A stretch of DNA of 64,000 nucleotides from JAUIJL01 sp965366625 (GCA_965366625.1 CBDUGP010000041.1:1-64000), one strand, 5' to 3'; shown: positions 38,544-47,710, counted from the stretch's first letter. Notes: generated by a model not told the origin, from the sequence alone. Numbers and translations: made by a program.

Positions 38544-40226
38544 ATGGATCCCCTGAATATCTGCTTCGTCGCTTCCGAAGTCGTGCCGTTTGCCAAAACC
38601 GGCGGACTGGCGGACGTCGCCAGTGCCCTGCCGGCGGCCCTCGGCCGACGGGGGCACGATGTCCGGGTCTTCATGCCCCTCTATTCGACCATCGACTTTG
38701 CCCAACACGATGTCGTGCCGGTGGACTTCCTCCATCACGTGCCGGTGGATTTGGGTGGTCAGATTTTCCACTTCTCGATCTTCACCTGCAAGCTGCCCGG
38801 CTCCCAGGGTGCCGATCCCGGGGCGCCCCAAGATCCAGACGCCAAAACAGCGGCAGCCGAACCCGTCGCGGCCAAAAAAGCGGCCGGCAAAGGGAAAAAG
38901 ACTTCCAAGCCCAAACGATCCACCCAAAAGGGCTCCCGAGCATCGAGCGCCACTGAAACAGCGGAAACCGCTGCCGACATCACAGCCGGAGACAACACAG
39001 CCGGCGATAACCCAGCCGACGATGGCGTCGATGTCTATTTCATCGGCTGCCCCCCGCTCTTCGACCGAGCGTCGATTTACACCGGCGACTGGGACGACCA
39101 TTTGCGCTTCGCCATGCTCTCGCAAGCGGCGCTCAAGTGTTGCCAGCACATGGGCTGGTCCCCCGACATCGTGCATTGCAACGACTGGCATACAGCCCTG
39201 ATCCCCCTTTACCTAAAGACCCTCTTCGCGTGGGATCAGCAAATCTTCGGTCGCGCCCACTCCGTGCTTACGATCCACAATTTGGCCTATTCCGGCACCT
39301 TTCCCGCCGAAGTGGTCGGCAATTTGGGTTTGGCCAACTTCAGCCGCCAGCTGCATCAAGACCATCTTGCCCAAGGCATGGTCAGCTTGTTGGAAACGGG
39401 AATCTTGCATGCGGACGTGGTGACCACGGTCTCGCGGACCTACGCACGAGAAATCCAAACGCCGAGCTTCGGACACGGCATGGACGAACTCTTGCGTCGA
39501 CGGTCGGAATCGGTGATCGGCATTGTCAACGGCGTCGACTACGGGATCTGGAATCCGGAGGTGGATCCCCATCTCAACCGCAACTTCGGTCCCGATGACG
39601 TGGACGAAGGCAAAGCGGAATGCCGGGCACAGCTCTTGGCTCAAACCGGCCTGCCCGACGACCCCTCGGCGCCGGTGCTCGGCATCGTGTCAAGGTTGAC
39701 GGCCCAAAAAGGGTTCGAGATCACCCACGAAGCCCTGACCCAAGCCCTGCGGTATCTCAATGTACGCTTGGTGGTGTTGGGCAGTGGCGAGCAGTCGCTC
39801 GAAGAGCATTTCCATTGGCTGCAGCGGACCTTCCCGCGCAAGGTCTGCTTCTACCGGGGATTCAGCAATCCCCTCGCCCACATGATCGAAGCGGGTGCCG
39901 ACATCTTCATCATGCCGTCACGCTTCGAGCCCTGCGGCCTCAACCAAATGTACAGCCTGAAGTACGGCACCATGCCCCTCGTTCGACGGACCGGCGGCCT
40001 GGCGGATACTGTGGAACTCTTCGACCCCGACACCGGTCGAGGCAACGGCGTGGTCTTCGACCACTACGACAGCGCCGCTTTTTCCTGGGGCCTGAAGACC
40101 GCCCTGAGCTTCTGGCAAGATCCCAACCTGCGTCGCCAGATTCGGGCCAACGCCATGGCCGCGGATTGGTCGTGGCACCGCCAGAGCGCTCAATACGAGA
40201 CCCTCTATCGCGCCCTGATCCGTTAG
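38544..40226 (+). CDS. glgA: glycogen synthase with a Lys-rich internal insert
   Basis: ADP-glucose-dependent GT5 glycogen synthase, 560 residues against about 485 usual. Motifs are the ADP-glucose loop FAKTGGLADVASALP, HCNDWHTALIPLYL, LTIHNLAYSG and the C-terminal SRFEPCGLNQMYSLKYGTMPLVRRTGGLADTV. The excess length is an insert at about residues 88-160, between LPGS and VDVYFIGCPPLFDR. It runs AAEPVAAKKAAGKGKKTSKP, then Lys/Ser/Thr-rich, then an Asp/Ala/Thr part. This site is a surface loop between strands in known GlgA structures. The insert resembles linker or histone-H1-like tails and could bind nucleic acid, acidic partners or the granule; this is inference. The catalytic residues are intact. 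Confidence 0.95.
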   Translation: MDPLNICFVASEVVPFAKTGGLADVASALPAALGRRGHDVRVFMPLYSTIDFAQHDVVPVDFLHHVPVDLGGQIFHFSIFTCKLPGSQGADPGAPQDPDAKTAAAEPVAAKKAAGKGKKTSKPKRSTQKGSRASSATETAETAADITAGDNTAGDNPADDGVDVYFIGCPPLFDRASIYTGDWDDHLRFAMLSQAALKCCQHMGWSPDIVHCNDWHTALIPLYLKTLFAWDQQIFGRAHSVLTIHNLAYSGTFPAEVVGNLGLANFSRQLHQDHLAQGMVSLLETGILHADVVTTVSRTYAREIQTPSFGHGMDELLRRRSESVIGIVNGVDYGIWNPEVDPHLNRNFGPDDVDEGKAECRAQLLAQTGLPDDPSAPVLGIVSRLTAQKGFEITHEALTQALRYLNVRLVVLGSGEQSLEEHFHWLQRTFPRKVCFYRGFSNPLAHMIEAGADIFIMPSRFEPCGLNQMYSLKYGTMPLVRRTGGLADTVELFDPDTGRGNGVVFDHYDSAAFSWGLKTALSFWQDPNLRRQIRANAMAADWSWHRQSAQYETLYRALIR

Positions 40227-40255
40227 TCGGGACCCGTCCAGTTTTCCGTTTTGAG

Positions 40256-40363
40256 AGCGGGCTACGCCCGCAAACCTCCGGATGTAGGGGCTGGGCTTGC
40301 CCATCCCCTACATCAAGCCATTTATAATCAATGGTTTGTGGAAATTCCGGAACGTCTAGTTAA
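40256..40363 (+). repeat. dispersed intergenic element R1, copy 3
   Basis: Starts 29 bases after the glgA stop. The hairpin arms are GTAGGGG (40284-40290) and CCCCTAC (40305-40311), with a compact internal loop. It ends with AATCAATGGTTTGTG and AACGTCTAGTTAA. Just before it, at 40231-40241, GACCCGTCCAG recalls the end sequence of the R3 elements. Confidence 0.8.
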
Positions 40364-41023
40364 TCGGGTTTCACCATCTAGACGCGATCAGCTGTTGGGC
40401 TCGAGATCGAAGCCCGAGGGGCCACAGAGATCTTGCTTCCATTCAGCTTCGCTCTGCCGATTCATTTCTGGGTGCCCCGAAGGCCCTCGCCGCAATTCCT
40501 TCCGCCGCAATTTCTTCCGGAAACCCGGCTCGTCGGCTGGGCGAGAGGACGTCGAAGCGCTCGGCCGGCTTTGGGCCAAACTGTGGGGCAAGCTTAGAGG
40601 CGAGTTTAAACGCAAGCTCGAGAAGGTCTGTTTTTCTCTGGAATGGGGCATGACTAGGCAGAGACTCTGGCACCCCAAAGCAACTGGCTCAATGTTTCTG
40701 AAATGTCCTAAGTATCAACAATGGGCAGCTCTTCCGTCACTTCAGAAACATTAAACACACTTTCCGGGTATTCCCTGCCGCTTGTCGCCCCCATCGACAA
40801 CCTCTCGTGCCTCCACGGCAGCCTTAAGACCACATTTGGAGTGATTTACGGCAGAAATCAAGGCTGAGGAGCGACAACGCTCAAAGCCAAAAAATGAGAA
40901 TATCTTCAAGCAAGATCATCTCGAAAAGGCTTGCAACCACTGACGTTGCAGGTTGGAGCCCGCCGATTCGAGTCAACGAATGGGTTGGGCACCCTCGGCC
41001 GCACCGCAAGAGGACGCATCCCG
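40364..41023. other. long gap without a supported gene
   Basis: 660 bases between element R1 and the first winged-helix gene. Overlapping frames are open on both strands at about 40390-40750, partly because of a 15-base tandem near 40490-40520 (CGCCGCAATT.CTTC twice). No family can be recognised in either. The right part (40760-40930) is A+T-richer and is where a promoter for the winged-helix gene would lie. Confidence 0.45.
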
Positions 41024-41959
41024 ATGCATGGAGAGCCATCGTTCGGCGGCGAGTCGCCAACGGATCCATCGAATTTCGCGCTTCCCGGACGCTCGGCGAA
41101 ATTCGGTGAGTTTGAGCTGGACTTCGTAAGCCGAGAACTGCGTCGAGAAGGCAGGGCAGTCGCCATTCCTCCTCAACCCCTATTTCTTTTGATGCTCCTG
41201 GCCGCCCGAGCCGGCCATGTGGTGGACCGCAACACCATCCAGGGCTGCTTGTGGGCAGAGCATCCCCCGTCCAACGTCGATCGGAGCCTGAATCACGTGA
41301 TTCGCAAGCTGCGTGGCATTCTGCGCGACGACGCGCGAGACGCCGCCATGATCCGTACCGTACACCGGCGCGGATATCGTTTCGTGCACCCGGTCGAGTG
41401 GACAACCCAAGCGGAAGGCACGAAATTGGCCCGTCCGACGCCAACCTTCTTCACCGGAACCACAAGCACTGGGCCCAACTCTAATCCGATCGGCGCCGAG
41501 CAAGCCTTCTTCAGGCATCCGAGGTCCGACCACGGGCGTGCGGTGAACCTGGAGCTGACGATCTCGCCCCTGTCCGACAGCGCCGACGATGCTTCCTGGC
41601 CCCCTTTGGCTGAGGGCGCTCGCGAGGAACTCTTAACTCTTCTAGTGGGCTTGCCGGACTCGCTCGGCCTGACGGTGATTGACGACTCCGCCAAGCTTCA
41701 CGAAGCCGCGACCCCAGCCGAGTCTTTGAGCCGCAATCCTTGCCAATTGGAGCTGCAAGGCTCCGTTCGGCGGATCGGCCATCGGGCCCGTTGCCATCTA
41801 CGCCTAATGTCGATCGCAGACCGCACCTTGGTGGCCGCCATCGCCTTCGAACTCGAAGTCACCAGTGTTTTCCCCCTTCAGCGCCGGATCGCCGAGTTGG
41901 CGGTGGAGCGACTGGTTCGGCCGATGCTGTCGATGACCACGGCAATCAAGCCGGGGTGA
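41024..41959 (+). CDS. winged-helix (OmpR/CadC-type) regulator, first of a tandem pair
   Basis: From the ATG at 41024, with GAGGAC upstream, 311 residues; a TTG at 40931 is the other option. The winged-helix domain (about 25-115) is of the OmpR/CadC type: PPQPLFLLMLLAARAGHVVD, RSLNHVIRKLRGILRDDAR and TVHRRGYRFV. A linker and a C-terminal domain follow (about 165-305: ELTISPLSD..., PLAEGAREELLTLLVGLPDS). This resembles the TolB-N/FlgO-like domain found after such DNA-binding domains in adenylate-cyclase-like and CadC-like proteins. No membrane helix is present, so unlike CadC it is cytoplasmic. It is a paralogue of 42373-43170. Confidence 0.82.
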   Translation: MHGEPSFGGESPTDPSNFALPGRSAKFGEFELDFVSRELRREGRAVAIPPQPLFLLMLLAARAGHVVDRNTIQGCLWAEHPPSNVDRSLNHVIRKLRGILRDDARDAAMIRTVHRRGYRFVHPVEWTTQAEGTKLARPTPTFFTGTTSTGPNSNPIGAEQAFFRHPRSDHGRAVNLELTISPLSDSADDASWPPLAEGAREELLTLLVGLPDSLGLTVIDDSAKLHEAATPAESLSRNPCQLELQGSVRRIGHRARCHLRLMSIADRTLVAAIAFELEVTSVFPLQRRIAELAVERLVRPMLSMTTAIKPG

Positions 41960-42372
41960 AAACCGGGAAGCCGGGGTGAAAACGGGGAAGAGCTGAATCT
42001 CCTTTAAGTAAAGATTTTCTGATTCTTGCTCGGCCAGAACAATCCGAATCGGAACAACATTTTCTGTATGGCGAAAATACTTCTAAACAGATCGCCTCCT
42101 ACTCGATAAAGTATACATTCGAAGACACAAAGATCTTCTGAAATCCGTGCATTGCCCACTCATCAGAGGGCTTACGGCTCTGGGAGCGCGGATTCTCCGC
42201 AACCTCTCTTGATTAGTAACAATTTTCATGGGGAATGCGACCCCTGCAAAGATCGGCTTTTTCCGTTACAATACTCCGATGCGCTTCCCGCTCTGGAGGC
42301 CTTTTTCTAAGACACCCTCTTGATCGTGTCGATTTTATGGAAAATCCACTGAATGATTAGAAGGCTCCACTT
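41960..42372. other. A+T-rich spacer between the paired regulators
   Basis: 413 bases with no gene. At its left edge an imperfect tandem (AAGCCGGGGTGAAAAC twice, about 41948-41986) spans the stop of the first regulator. The remainder is markedly A+T-rich for this window and probably holds the promoter and operator of the second regulator. TTACAATACTCCG near 42265-42280 is a weak -10-like candidate. Confidence 0.45.
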
Positions 42373-43170
42373 GTGATCGCAAAATTCGACCGATTCGAGC
42401 TCGACCTAGCCAGGGAGGAGCTACTTCTCGACGGAGTGGCAACGGCCATCCAACCTCAGCCGTTGAAGGCCCTGGTCCTGCTGGTGTCCCACGCCGGCAA
42501 ATTGGTGAGCCGAGAACAGATCCAAGATCACCTCTGGCCGGACGCTGCCTCCACGGATGTGGAAAGAAGCCTGAACCACACGATCCGCAAGCTGCGTCAA
42601 GTCTTGGAAGACGACGCTCGGCGTCCGCGATTCATTCAAACCGTGGCGCGGCGCGGCTATCGGTTCATCGGTCGGTTGGCGAAAACCGACGTAGGTCGCA
42701 CCATGGGCGGCATGGACCGTCTGAGTTCCGGTGAGCTCTTGAACTCCAAGTCGGACAAACCCGGCTCGGCAAGCGAGCCCACCGTGCGGTTGCGTATTTC
42801 GAGCTTCCAAGAGGTTACCGACGATCGAGCCTGGCCACAGCTCTCGGAAGGGGTGGTCGAGGAGCTGACCACCATGTTGGTCGGCCTGCGGGATTCCGGC
42901 CTAGCGGTCTTGGACGACTCCTTTCGCGGCGACAGCAGATCCGGTGAGCCCAGCAGCCGCTTCTTCGGTCTCAAAGGCTGCGTTCGTCGGTCCGGTGCGA
43001 AAGTGCGAGTCAACGCCCATCTGGCCCAGCTTCCAGAAGGCGCCTTGGTGGCCACCACCGCCTTCGAGCAAGAGCTCGGCAATGTCTTCGACCTCCAGGG
43101 AGTCGCCTCCCGGCGTATTATCGAAGACCTGATCCTGCCCCTGCTCAGGGCCCAATCCAACCCCCTATGA
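42373..43170 (+). CDS. winged-helix (OmpR/CadC-type) regulator, second of a tandem pair
   Basis: 265 residues from a GTG. The winged-helix domain (about 1-97) is IAKFDRFELDLAREELLLDG, PQPLKALVLLVSHAGKLVSR, ERSLNHTIRKLRQVLEDDAR and TVARRGYRFIG. The C-terminal domain (about 140-260: LRISSFQEVTDDRAWPQLSE, EELTTMLVGLRDSGLAVLDD) matches that of the upstream paralogue in order and length. It has no membrane segment. The duplicated regulators suggest either paralogous control of related targets or auto- and cross-regulation through the A+T-rich spacer. The target genes are unknown; a KamA-like gene lies 200 bases downstream on the same strand. Confidence 0.82.
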   Translation: MIAKFDRFELDLAREELLLDGVATAIQPQPLKALVLLVSHAGKLVSREQIQDHLWPDAASTDVERSLNHTIRKLRQVLEDDARRPRFIQTVARRGYRFIGRLAKTDVGRTMGGMDRLSSGELLNSKSDKPGSASEPTVRLRISSFQEVTDDRAWPQLSEGVVEELTTMLVGLRDSGLAVLDDSFRGDSRSGEPSSRFFGLKGCVRRSGAKVRVNAHLAQLPEGALVATTAFEQELGNVFDLQGVASRRIIEDLILPLLRAQSNPL

Positions 43171-43369
43171 TAAAGTGACCCCTGCCGAGGGGCCGCCCAC
43201 GGGCGTACCACAAGGCCTGCCCCAGCGACGAGCGACCGGCTGAACATCAGCCGGCAAGCTCCTGAGCGGCGAGCCACAGACCCCCAAGCTTCACCTATCT
43301 CTTGCCGGCGACATCAGCTGCCCGCGGGCCCGCCCGTCGGAAGTGCTCCCACGAGGACCCAAGCCGTCG

Positions 43370-44737
43370 ATGTTGGATTCGAAACACGGGTATCGCCCCG
43401 TGACCCGCGAAAACGTTACCCGAACCCGCCAATGGCGCCTGCTCTCACCCGCCCTGCGCGAAGCGGTCGAGGTGGTGTCGACGGTCTTCCCCTTCCGCAC
43501 CAACGCCTACGTGATGGACGAGCTGATCGATTGGTCGCGAGTCCCCGACGACCCCTTCTATCAGCTCACTTTTGGCCAAAAAGACATGCTCGCTCCAGAG
43601 CATTACGCACGCATGGCCTACCTGATCGACACCGGAGCCTCGAAGGCCGACCTGAACCGTGCGGCCAATGAAATCCGCCTGAGCCTCAATCCCCACCCGG
43701 CCGGTCAAATGACCCACAACGTGCCGACCCTGAGGGGCAGAGCCCTCTCAGGATTGCAGCACAAATATCGCGAGACGGTCCTGTTCTTTCCGAGCGCCGG
43801 GCAGACCTGCCACGCCTATTGCACCTTCTGCTTCCGCTGGCCCCAATTTGTGTCCTTGGAAGATCATCGCTTCGAAGCCCGTGAAGGCTCAGACCTCTTC
43901 GCTTACCTGCGCGCCCATCCTGAGGTCAGTGACCTGTTGGTGACCGGAGGTGATCCTCTGGTCATGAACAGCCGACGGCTTCGCCGTTATTTAGAACCGC
44001 TCATCGGCCCAGAATCGGGCCTGGAGCACCTCAGAACCGTTCGGCTCGGCACCAAATCCGTGGCCTATTGGCCGCAACGATTCGTCGACGACGCCGATGC
44101 AGACGAGCTTCTCAGGCTCTTCGAGCAAATCGTGGCCGGCGGACGCCACCTGGCGATCATGGCCCACTACAGCCATGCCCGCGAGCTGTCGACCCCGGTG
44201 GCTCGGGAAGCCATCCGCAGAATCCGCAATACCGGCGCCCAAATTCGAATGCAGTCGCCGCTGATCCGCCACGTCAACGACAACCCCGACGTTTGGGCCG
44301 AGATGTGGAGCGAGGGAGTCAACCTGGGTTTGGTGCCCTACTACATGTTCGTGGAACGGGATACTGGCCCCAAACCCTATTTCGAACTACCTCTCGTCCA
44401 GGCCTGGGAAATCTTCAGACAGGCCTACCAACAAGTCTCAGGACTGGCGCGCACCGTCCGCGGACCCTCGATGTCCGCACTGCCGGGCAAGGTTCAGATC
44501 GACGGCGTGGTAGAAATCGGCGGCAAGAAACACTTCGCCCTGCAATTCCTCCAAGCCCGCAACCCCGATTGGGTCCGACGCCCCTTCTTCGCCGAATTCG
44601 ACCCCAAAGCCACCTGGCTATCGGACCTTGAACCGGCCTTCGGAGAGCCCGGATTCTTCTACGAGTTAGAAGATCCCCAACTCGCGCCCGAACCTCGACG
44701 ACAAGCCCTTGAAGTGCTGGACTGGGAATTCTCGTAG
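43370..44737 (+). CDS. KamA-family radical SAM protein (lysine 2,3-aminomutase-like)
   Basis: 455 residues from the ATG at 43370; a GTG at 43343 would add nine. The radical-SAM motif CHAYCTFC (Cys147, Cys151, Cys154) binds the 4Fe-4S cluster and is followed by FRW, then VTGGDPLVMNSRRL as in lysine 2,3-aminomutases. Later sequence GAQIRMQSPLIRHVNDNPDVWAEMW also fits. KamA enzymes move an amino group with PLP and SAM. The family's PLP lysine may lie in the later GPSMSALPGKVQIDG stretch (the lysine in PGK), but I cannot confirm it. It may act on lysine (beta-lysine as osmolyte) or another amino acid. No partner gene such as ablB is adjacent. Confidence 0.86.
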   Translation: MLDSKHGYRPVTRENVTRTRQWRLLSPALREAVEVVSTVFPFRTNAYVMDELIDWSRVPDDPFYQLTFGQKDMLAPEHYARMAYLIDTGASKADLNRAANEIRLSLNPHPAGQMTHNVPTLRGRALSGLQHKYRETVLFFPSAGQTCHAYCTFCFRWPQFVSLEDHRFEAREGSDLFAYLRAHPEVSDLLVTGGDPLVMNSRRLRRYLEPLIGPESGLEHLRTVRLGTKSVAYWPQRFVDDADADELLRLFEQIVAGGRHLAIMAHYSHARELSTPVAREAIRRIRNTGAQIRMQSPLIRHVNDNPDVWAEMWSEGVNLGLVPYYMFVERDTGPKPYFELPLVQAWEIFRQAYQQVSGLARTVRGPSMSALPGKVQIDGVVEIGGKKHFALQFLQARNPDWVRRPFFAEFDPKATWLSDLEPAFGEPGFFYELEDPQLAPEPRRQALEVLDWEFS

Positions 44738-44738
44738 G

Positions 44739-45563
44739 CTAGGTGTCTCGGGACGGCGAGGAGAGTCGTTTGCCTTCTAGGGCTGAGAGGATGCCGTGCA
44801 GGATTCGGACGTCTTGTTCGGTGAGTTCGGCCCGTTGCAGGAAGCTTAGGATCTTGCGCCAGATGGCCGGGCGCATGCTTTCAATGCGAAAGAATTGAGT
44901 TTCCTCGAGGGAAATTTCGAGACGGTCGAGGAAGCTGCCCAAATTTTCCCGGGTGGCCGGATGGGTGTCGGGGGTGATCAACTGCTTTTCCGGCGTTTCG
45001 TCCAGGATCTGACGCCATTCCCACGACAGCAGGAGCACCGCCTGTGCCAGATTCAGCGATGTGAAGATGGGGTTGAGCGGCGCCACCACGAGGGCATCGC
45101 ATGAGGAGACCTCGTCGTTGGTCAATCCGATACGTTCGCGACCGAAGAGAATGCCCGACCGCTGCCCTTTGGACGCATCCTGGTGGATTTTCCTCGCCAT
45201 GTGCCTGGGGGTCAGCTCGTGGATCACCATGTCGCGATGCCGGGCGGTGCTGGCGTAGAGGCGATGGAGGTCGGCGACCGCTTCCCGCAGGGTGGGGAAA
45301 TGGCGTGCCCGATCTAAGACCTCGTGGGCCCCGGAGGCCATGGGGATGGCGGCCTCGTTGGGCCAGCCATCGCGCGGGGCCACCAATCGCAGATCCAAGA
45401 GCCCACAATTGAGCATCGCCCGCGCGGTGGCACCGATATTGTCCGCCAGCTGCGGCTCGACCAAAATGATCGCCGGTGGTAGGGCGTCTTCAGGGATGTC
45501 CGTGGGGTTTTCTCGGCTCACGTCGACTTTCGCGGAAAAATTGGAGTGGGTGTCGGCTGCCAA
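44739..45563 (-). CDS. TrmJ-like tRNA 2'-O-methyltransferase (SPOUT family)
   Basis: 274 residues of the TrmH/TrmJ type. SPOUT motif 1 is the N-terminal ILVEPQLADNIGATARAMLNCG. Motif 2 is GILFGRERIGLTNDEVSSCD and motif 3 is PLNPIFTSLNLAQAVLLLSWEW, the knotted SAM-binding region. TrmJ methylates the ribose at tRNA position 32. A C-terminal helical extension (about 190-270) matches the TrmJ dimer/tRNA-binding part. The start chosen is a TTG; a GTG at 45521 is another candidate. It converges on the KamA-like gene with one base between. Confidence 0.88.
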   Translation of the reverse strand: MAADTHSNFSAKVDVSRENPTDIPEDALPPAIILVEPQLADNIGATARAMLNCGLLDLRLVAPRDGWPNEAAIPMASGAHEVLDRARHFPTLREAVADLHRLYASTARHRDMVIHELTPRHMARKIHQDASKGQRSGILFGRERIGLTNDEVSSCDALVVAPLNPIFTSLNLAQAVLLLSWEWRQILDETPEKQLITPDTHPATRENLGSFLDRLEISLEETQFFRIESMRPAIWRKILSFLQRAELTEQDVRILHGILSALEGKRLSSPSRDT

Positions 45564-45739
45564 AGCCGGCGGCAGATCTTATCGAAAAAGCCCTGCCGGC
45601 GCCCCTGCCGCCCAGCCGAGGAGTTGGGGCGCCGCAAATCGGTGCGATAAAGTGAGGTTCGCGGACGAGCTGCGCGCTGCCCCTCTGTTGCTGGTCTGCC
45701 GAGACCTTTCCGCGGGATCGCCCATACGATGGAATCTAG

Positions 45740-46183
45740 ATGTCGACATTGACCCGAATAGAAACGGTAATGCACCTTCAATCGGTGGAACTCTTTACCT
45801 ACTGCTCCGCCGAGCAGGTGGTACGCATGGCGTCGATCGCCCGGCCGCAGCAATTTGCAAAGGGTGAATGCATCTATTCCGTGGACGATGTGGCCGAAAG
45901 CCTATTCTGCTTGGTCCAAGGACAGGTCGAGCTGAAGGGCAAAGACGGGAGTCGCCGAGTTTCGCCCCCGGGCACCTTCGGCGCGAGAGAGATTCTCAGC
46001 GACTTTGCCCGCGCGGAAAACGCCACCGCACTGGAAGATTGCGACATCCTGGTGTTCGACGGCGACGATTTCTTTGATTTGCTTTCGAACAACATCGAAA
46101 TCGTGAAGGCGCTTTTCCGCCAGTTGTTGCGGCCCGAGCATGCCAGGGCCACAGACGCCGTGGGTGGAGGCTCTCCATCTTGA
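45740..46183 (+). CDS. stand-alone cyclic-nucleotide-binding-domain protein
   Basis: 147 residues comprising a single cNMP-binding (Crp-like) beta-roll: LFTYCSAEQVVRMASIARPQ, FAKGECIYSVDDVAESLFCLV and PPGTFGAREILSDFARAENA. The phosphate-binding cassette is not fully canonical (FGAREILSD in place of FGE.AL), so ligand binding may be altered. There is no DNA-binding domain, so it is not a Crp-type regulator by itself. Its TGA overlaps the TTG start of the secreted phosphatase gene (TTGA at 46180-46183), which suggests translational coupling. Confidence 0.82.
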   Translation: MSTLTRIETVMHLQSVELFTYCSAEQVVRMASIARPQQFAKGECIYSVDDVAESLFCLVQGQVELKGKDGSRRVSPPGTFGAREILSDFARAENATALEDCDILVFDGDDFFDLLSNNIEIVKALFRQLLRPEHARATDAVGGGSPS

Positions 46184-47421
46184 TTCGACCCCACCGATTC
46201 CACGGCAGGCACTGGCGCCTCGCGGTCGCTCTCTCCCTGATGCAACTCTTGCCGGCATTTTGGGGCGGCCCGGCAGCGGCCCAATCTGCGGACATGCCTG
46301 CCGATTCCCAAAGAATCATCGCGATCGGCGACATCCACGGTGCCCTGGACTCCTTCGAACTGATTCTGCGTCGCGCCGGCTTGATCGACGAACAAAGGGC
46401 TTGGATCGGCGGCCGCGACATCTTGGTCCAAACCGGGGACTTCTTTGATCGTGGCGCCGACGTCAAAGCGGTGGCAGAGCTGCTCCAAGACCTCCAAAAG
46501 CAGGCGAAGCGCCACGGCGGCCAGGTGGTGGTGCTGCTGGGCAATCACGAAGCCCTCAATTTGACCATGAGCTTGCGCGACGTGACCCCGGAGATCGTGC
46601 AGCCTTTTGCCGGCAAGAAGTCCGAGAAACGTCGGAATCGCTACTGCGATCGGCTGTTTCGGCGCGCCAAGCAGAAAGCTGGATCCAATCCACCTCCCGA
46701 CGGCGCCGCCTTTGTCCAATCGTGCCGGCAGGAACTGCCGGTCGGCATGTTGGAGTACATCGAGGCCCTGGCTCCAGACAGCTCCCTCGGTCGTTGGCTG
46801 AGGCGCCTGCCGGTGGCTGCCGAGGTCGGGGGCCGACTCTTCTTACACGGCGGTTTGTCTCCCGAGTGGGAGCATCGATCCGTAGATGAGATCAACCGGC
46901 AGGCTTGGGACGAGCTGGATCGATTCGACCGGTTGAGAAAAGGGTTGATGATCCAGGATCTCATCGTGCAAACTTCGTCGCTCACCGAAATCACCGGAGT
47001 GGCCAGGGCCCTTCATTTGGTGGTCAAGGAGCGCGGAGTGGAGATAGAAAACCCTCCGCCGGCACTGTTGGAAGCCGTCGGCTCGTTCGAGACTTGGGTG
47101 CTCTTCAGTCCCAAAGGACCCTTGTGGTTTCGCGGTTACGCGAATTGGGACGACGACCAGCTGAGCACAGGCGTGCAGCCCATGCTCGACGAACTCGGAA
47201 TCGACGGCATCGTGGTCGGGCACACCCCCCGCAGCAGCCATCTGATCGAAAGCCGTATGGCAGGTCGGATCCTGCTGATCGATACCGGCATGCTGACCGG
47301 CGTCTATGGTGGACAGCCCGCGGCCCTGGAAATCGTCGGAGACCAGCTGACCGCGATTTATGCCGAGAGCCGAGAGCCACTCCAAGTGAGTCACTGCTGT
47401 CCCGGAAGTCACGGCCACTGA
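46180..47421 (+). CDS. secreted calcineurin-like metallophosphatase
   Basis: 413 residues, with a TTG start overlapping the upstream stop. A signal peptide (WRLAVALSLMQLLPAFWGGPAAAQ) is followed by the metallophosphoesterase core: GDIHG, GDFFDRG, GNHEALN, and the later GH of VVGHTPRSS. Two metal ions would be bound. An insert of about 95 residues between GNHE and the rest contains LRRLPVAAEVGGRLFLHGGL. It probably hydrolyses a phosphate ester or phosphoprotein in the periplasm or outside. Coupling to the cNMP-domain gene is structural only; a functional link is not proven. Confidence 0.85.
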   Translation: MIRPHRFHGRHWRLAVALSLMQLLPAFWGGPAAAQSADMPADSQRIIAIGDIHGALDSFELILRRAGLIDEQRAWIGGRDILVQTGDFFDRGADVKAVAELLQDLQKQAKRHGGQVVVLLGNHEALNLTMSLRDVTPEIVQPFAGKKSEKRRNRYCDRLFRRAKQKAGSNPPPDGAAFVQSCRQELPVGMLEYIEALAPDSSLGRWLRRLPVAAEVGGRLFLHGGLSPEWEHRSVDEINRQAWDELDRFDRLRKGLMIQDLIVQTSSLTEITGVARALHLVVKERGVEIENPPPALLEAVGSFETWVLFSPKGPLWFRGYANWDDDQLSTGVQPMLDELGIDGIVVGHTPRSSHLIESRMAGRILLIDTGMLTGVYGGQPAALEIVGDQLTAIYAESREPLQVSHCCPGSHGH

Positions 47422-47437
47422 TTCGATCCGATCCGAT

Positions 47438-47456
47438 TCGAAGTGTCGGACTTCGA
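47438..47456. terminator. hairpin after the phosphatase gene
   Basis: TCGAAGT (47438-47444) pairs with ACTTCGA (47450-47456) around GTCGG. An alternative overlapping stem is GTGTCG/CGACAC, followed by AAATTT. It is a weak terminator candidate just past the stop at 47421. Confidence 0.4.
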
Positions 47457-47710
47457 CACAAATTTCCGATCCCGAGAAACTCGCTGCTAGTCGAACCCCT
47501 GAGACTGCTTGTCCCAGAGGACGTAACAAACAGCGATTTTCTGCGTTTTACCTATAGAAGACAGAGCGACGCCCGAAGCCGACTTCATCGCTAGATGCAT
47601 ACATCGTCAGATACGACCGCAAAATTACTCCCAGACTCTGTGCGGCGGCGGGCGAGGCTCTGTTTTCGAAGATAACTAACTGAAAACAATACTGTTTCGA
47701 GGCTAAAAAC

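Noticed and set aside
40388..40754. Overlapping open frames on both strands after glgA
   Set aside because: A short tandem and biased composition keep both strands open; no family, no binding site.
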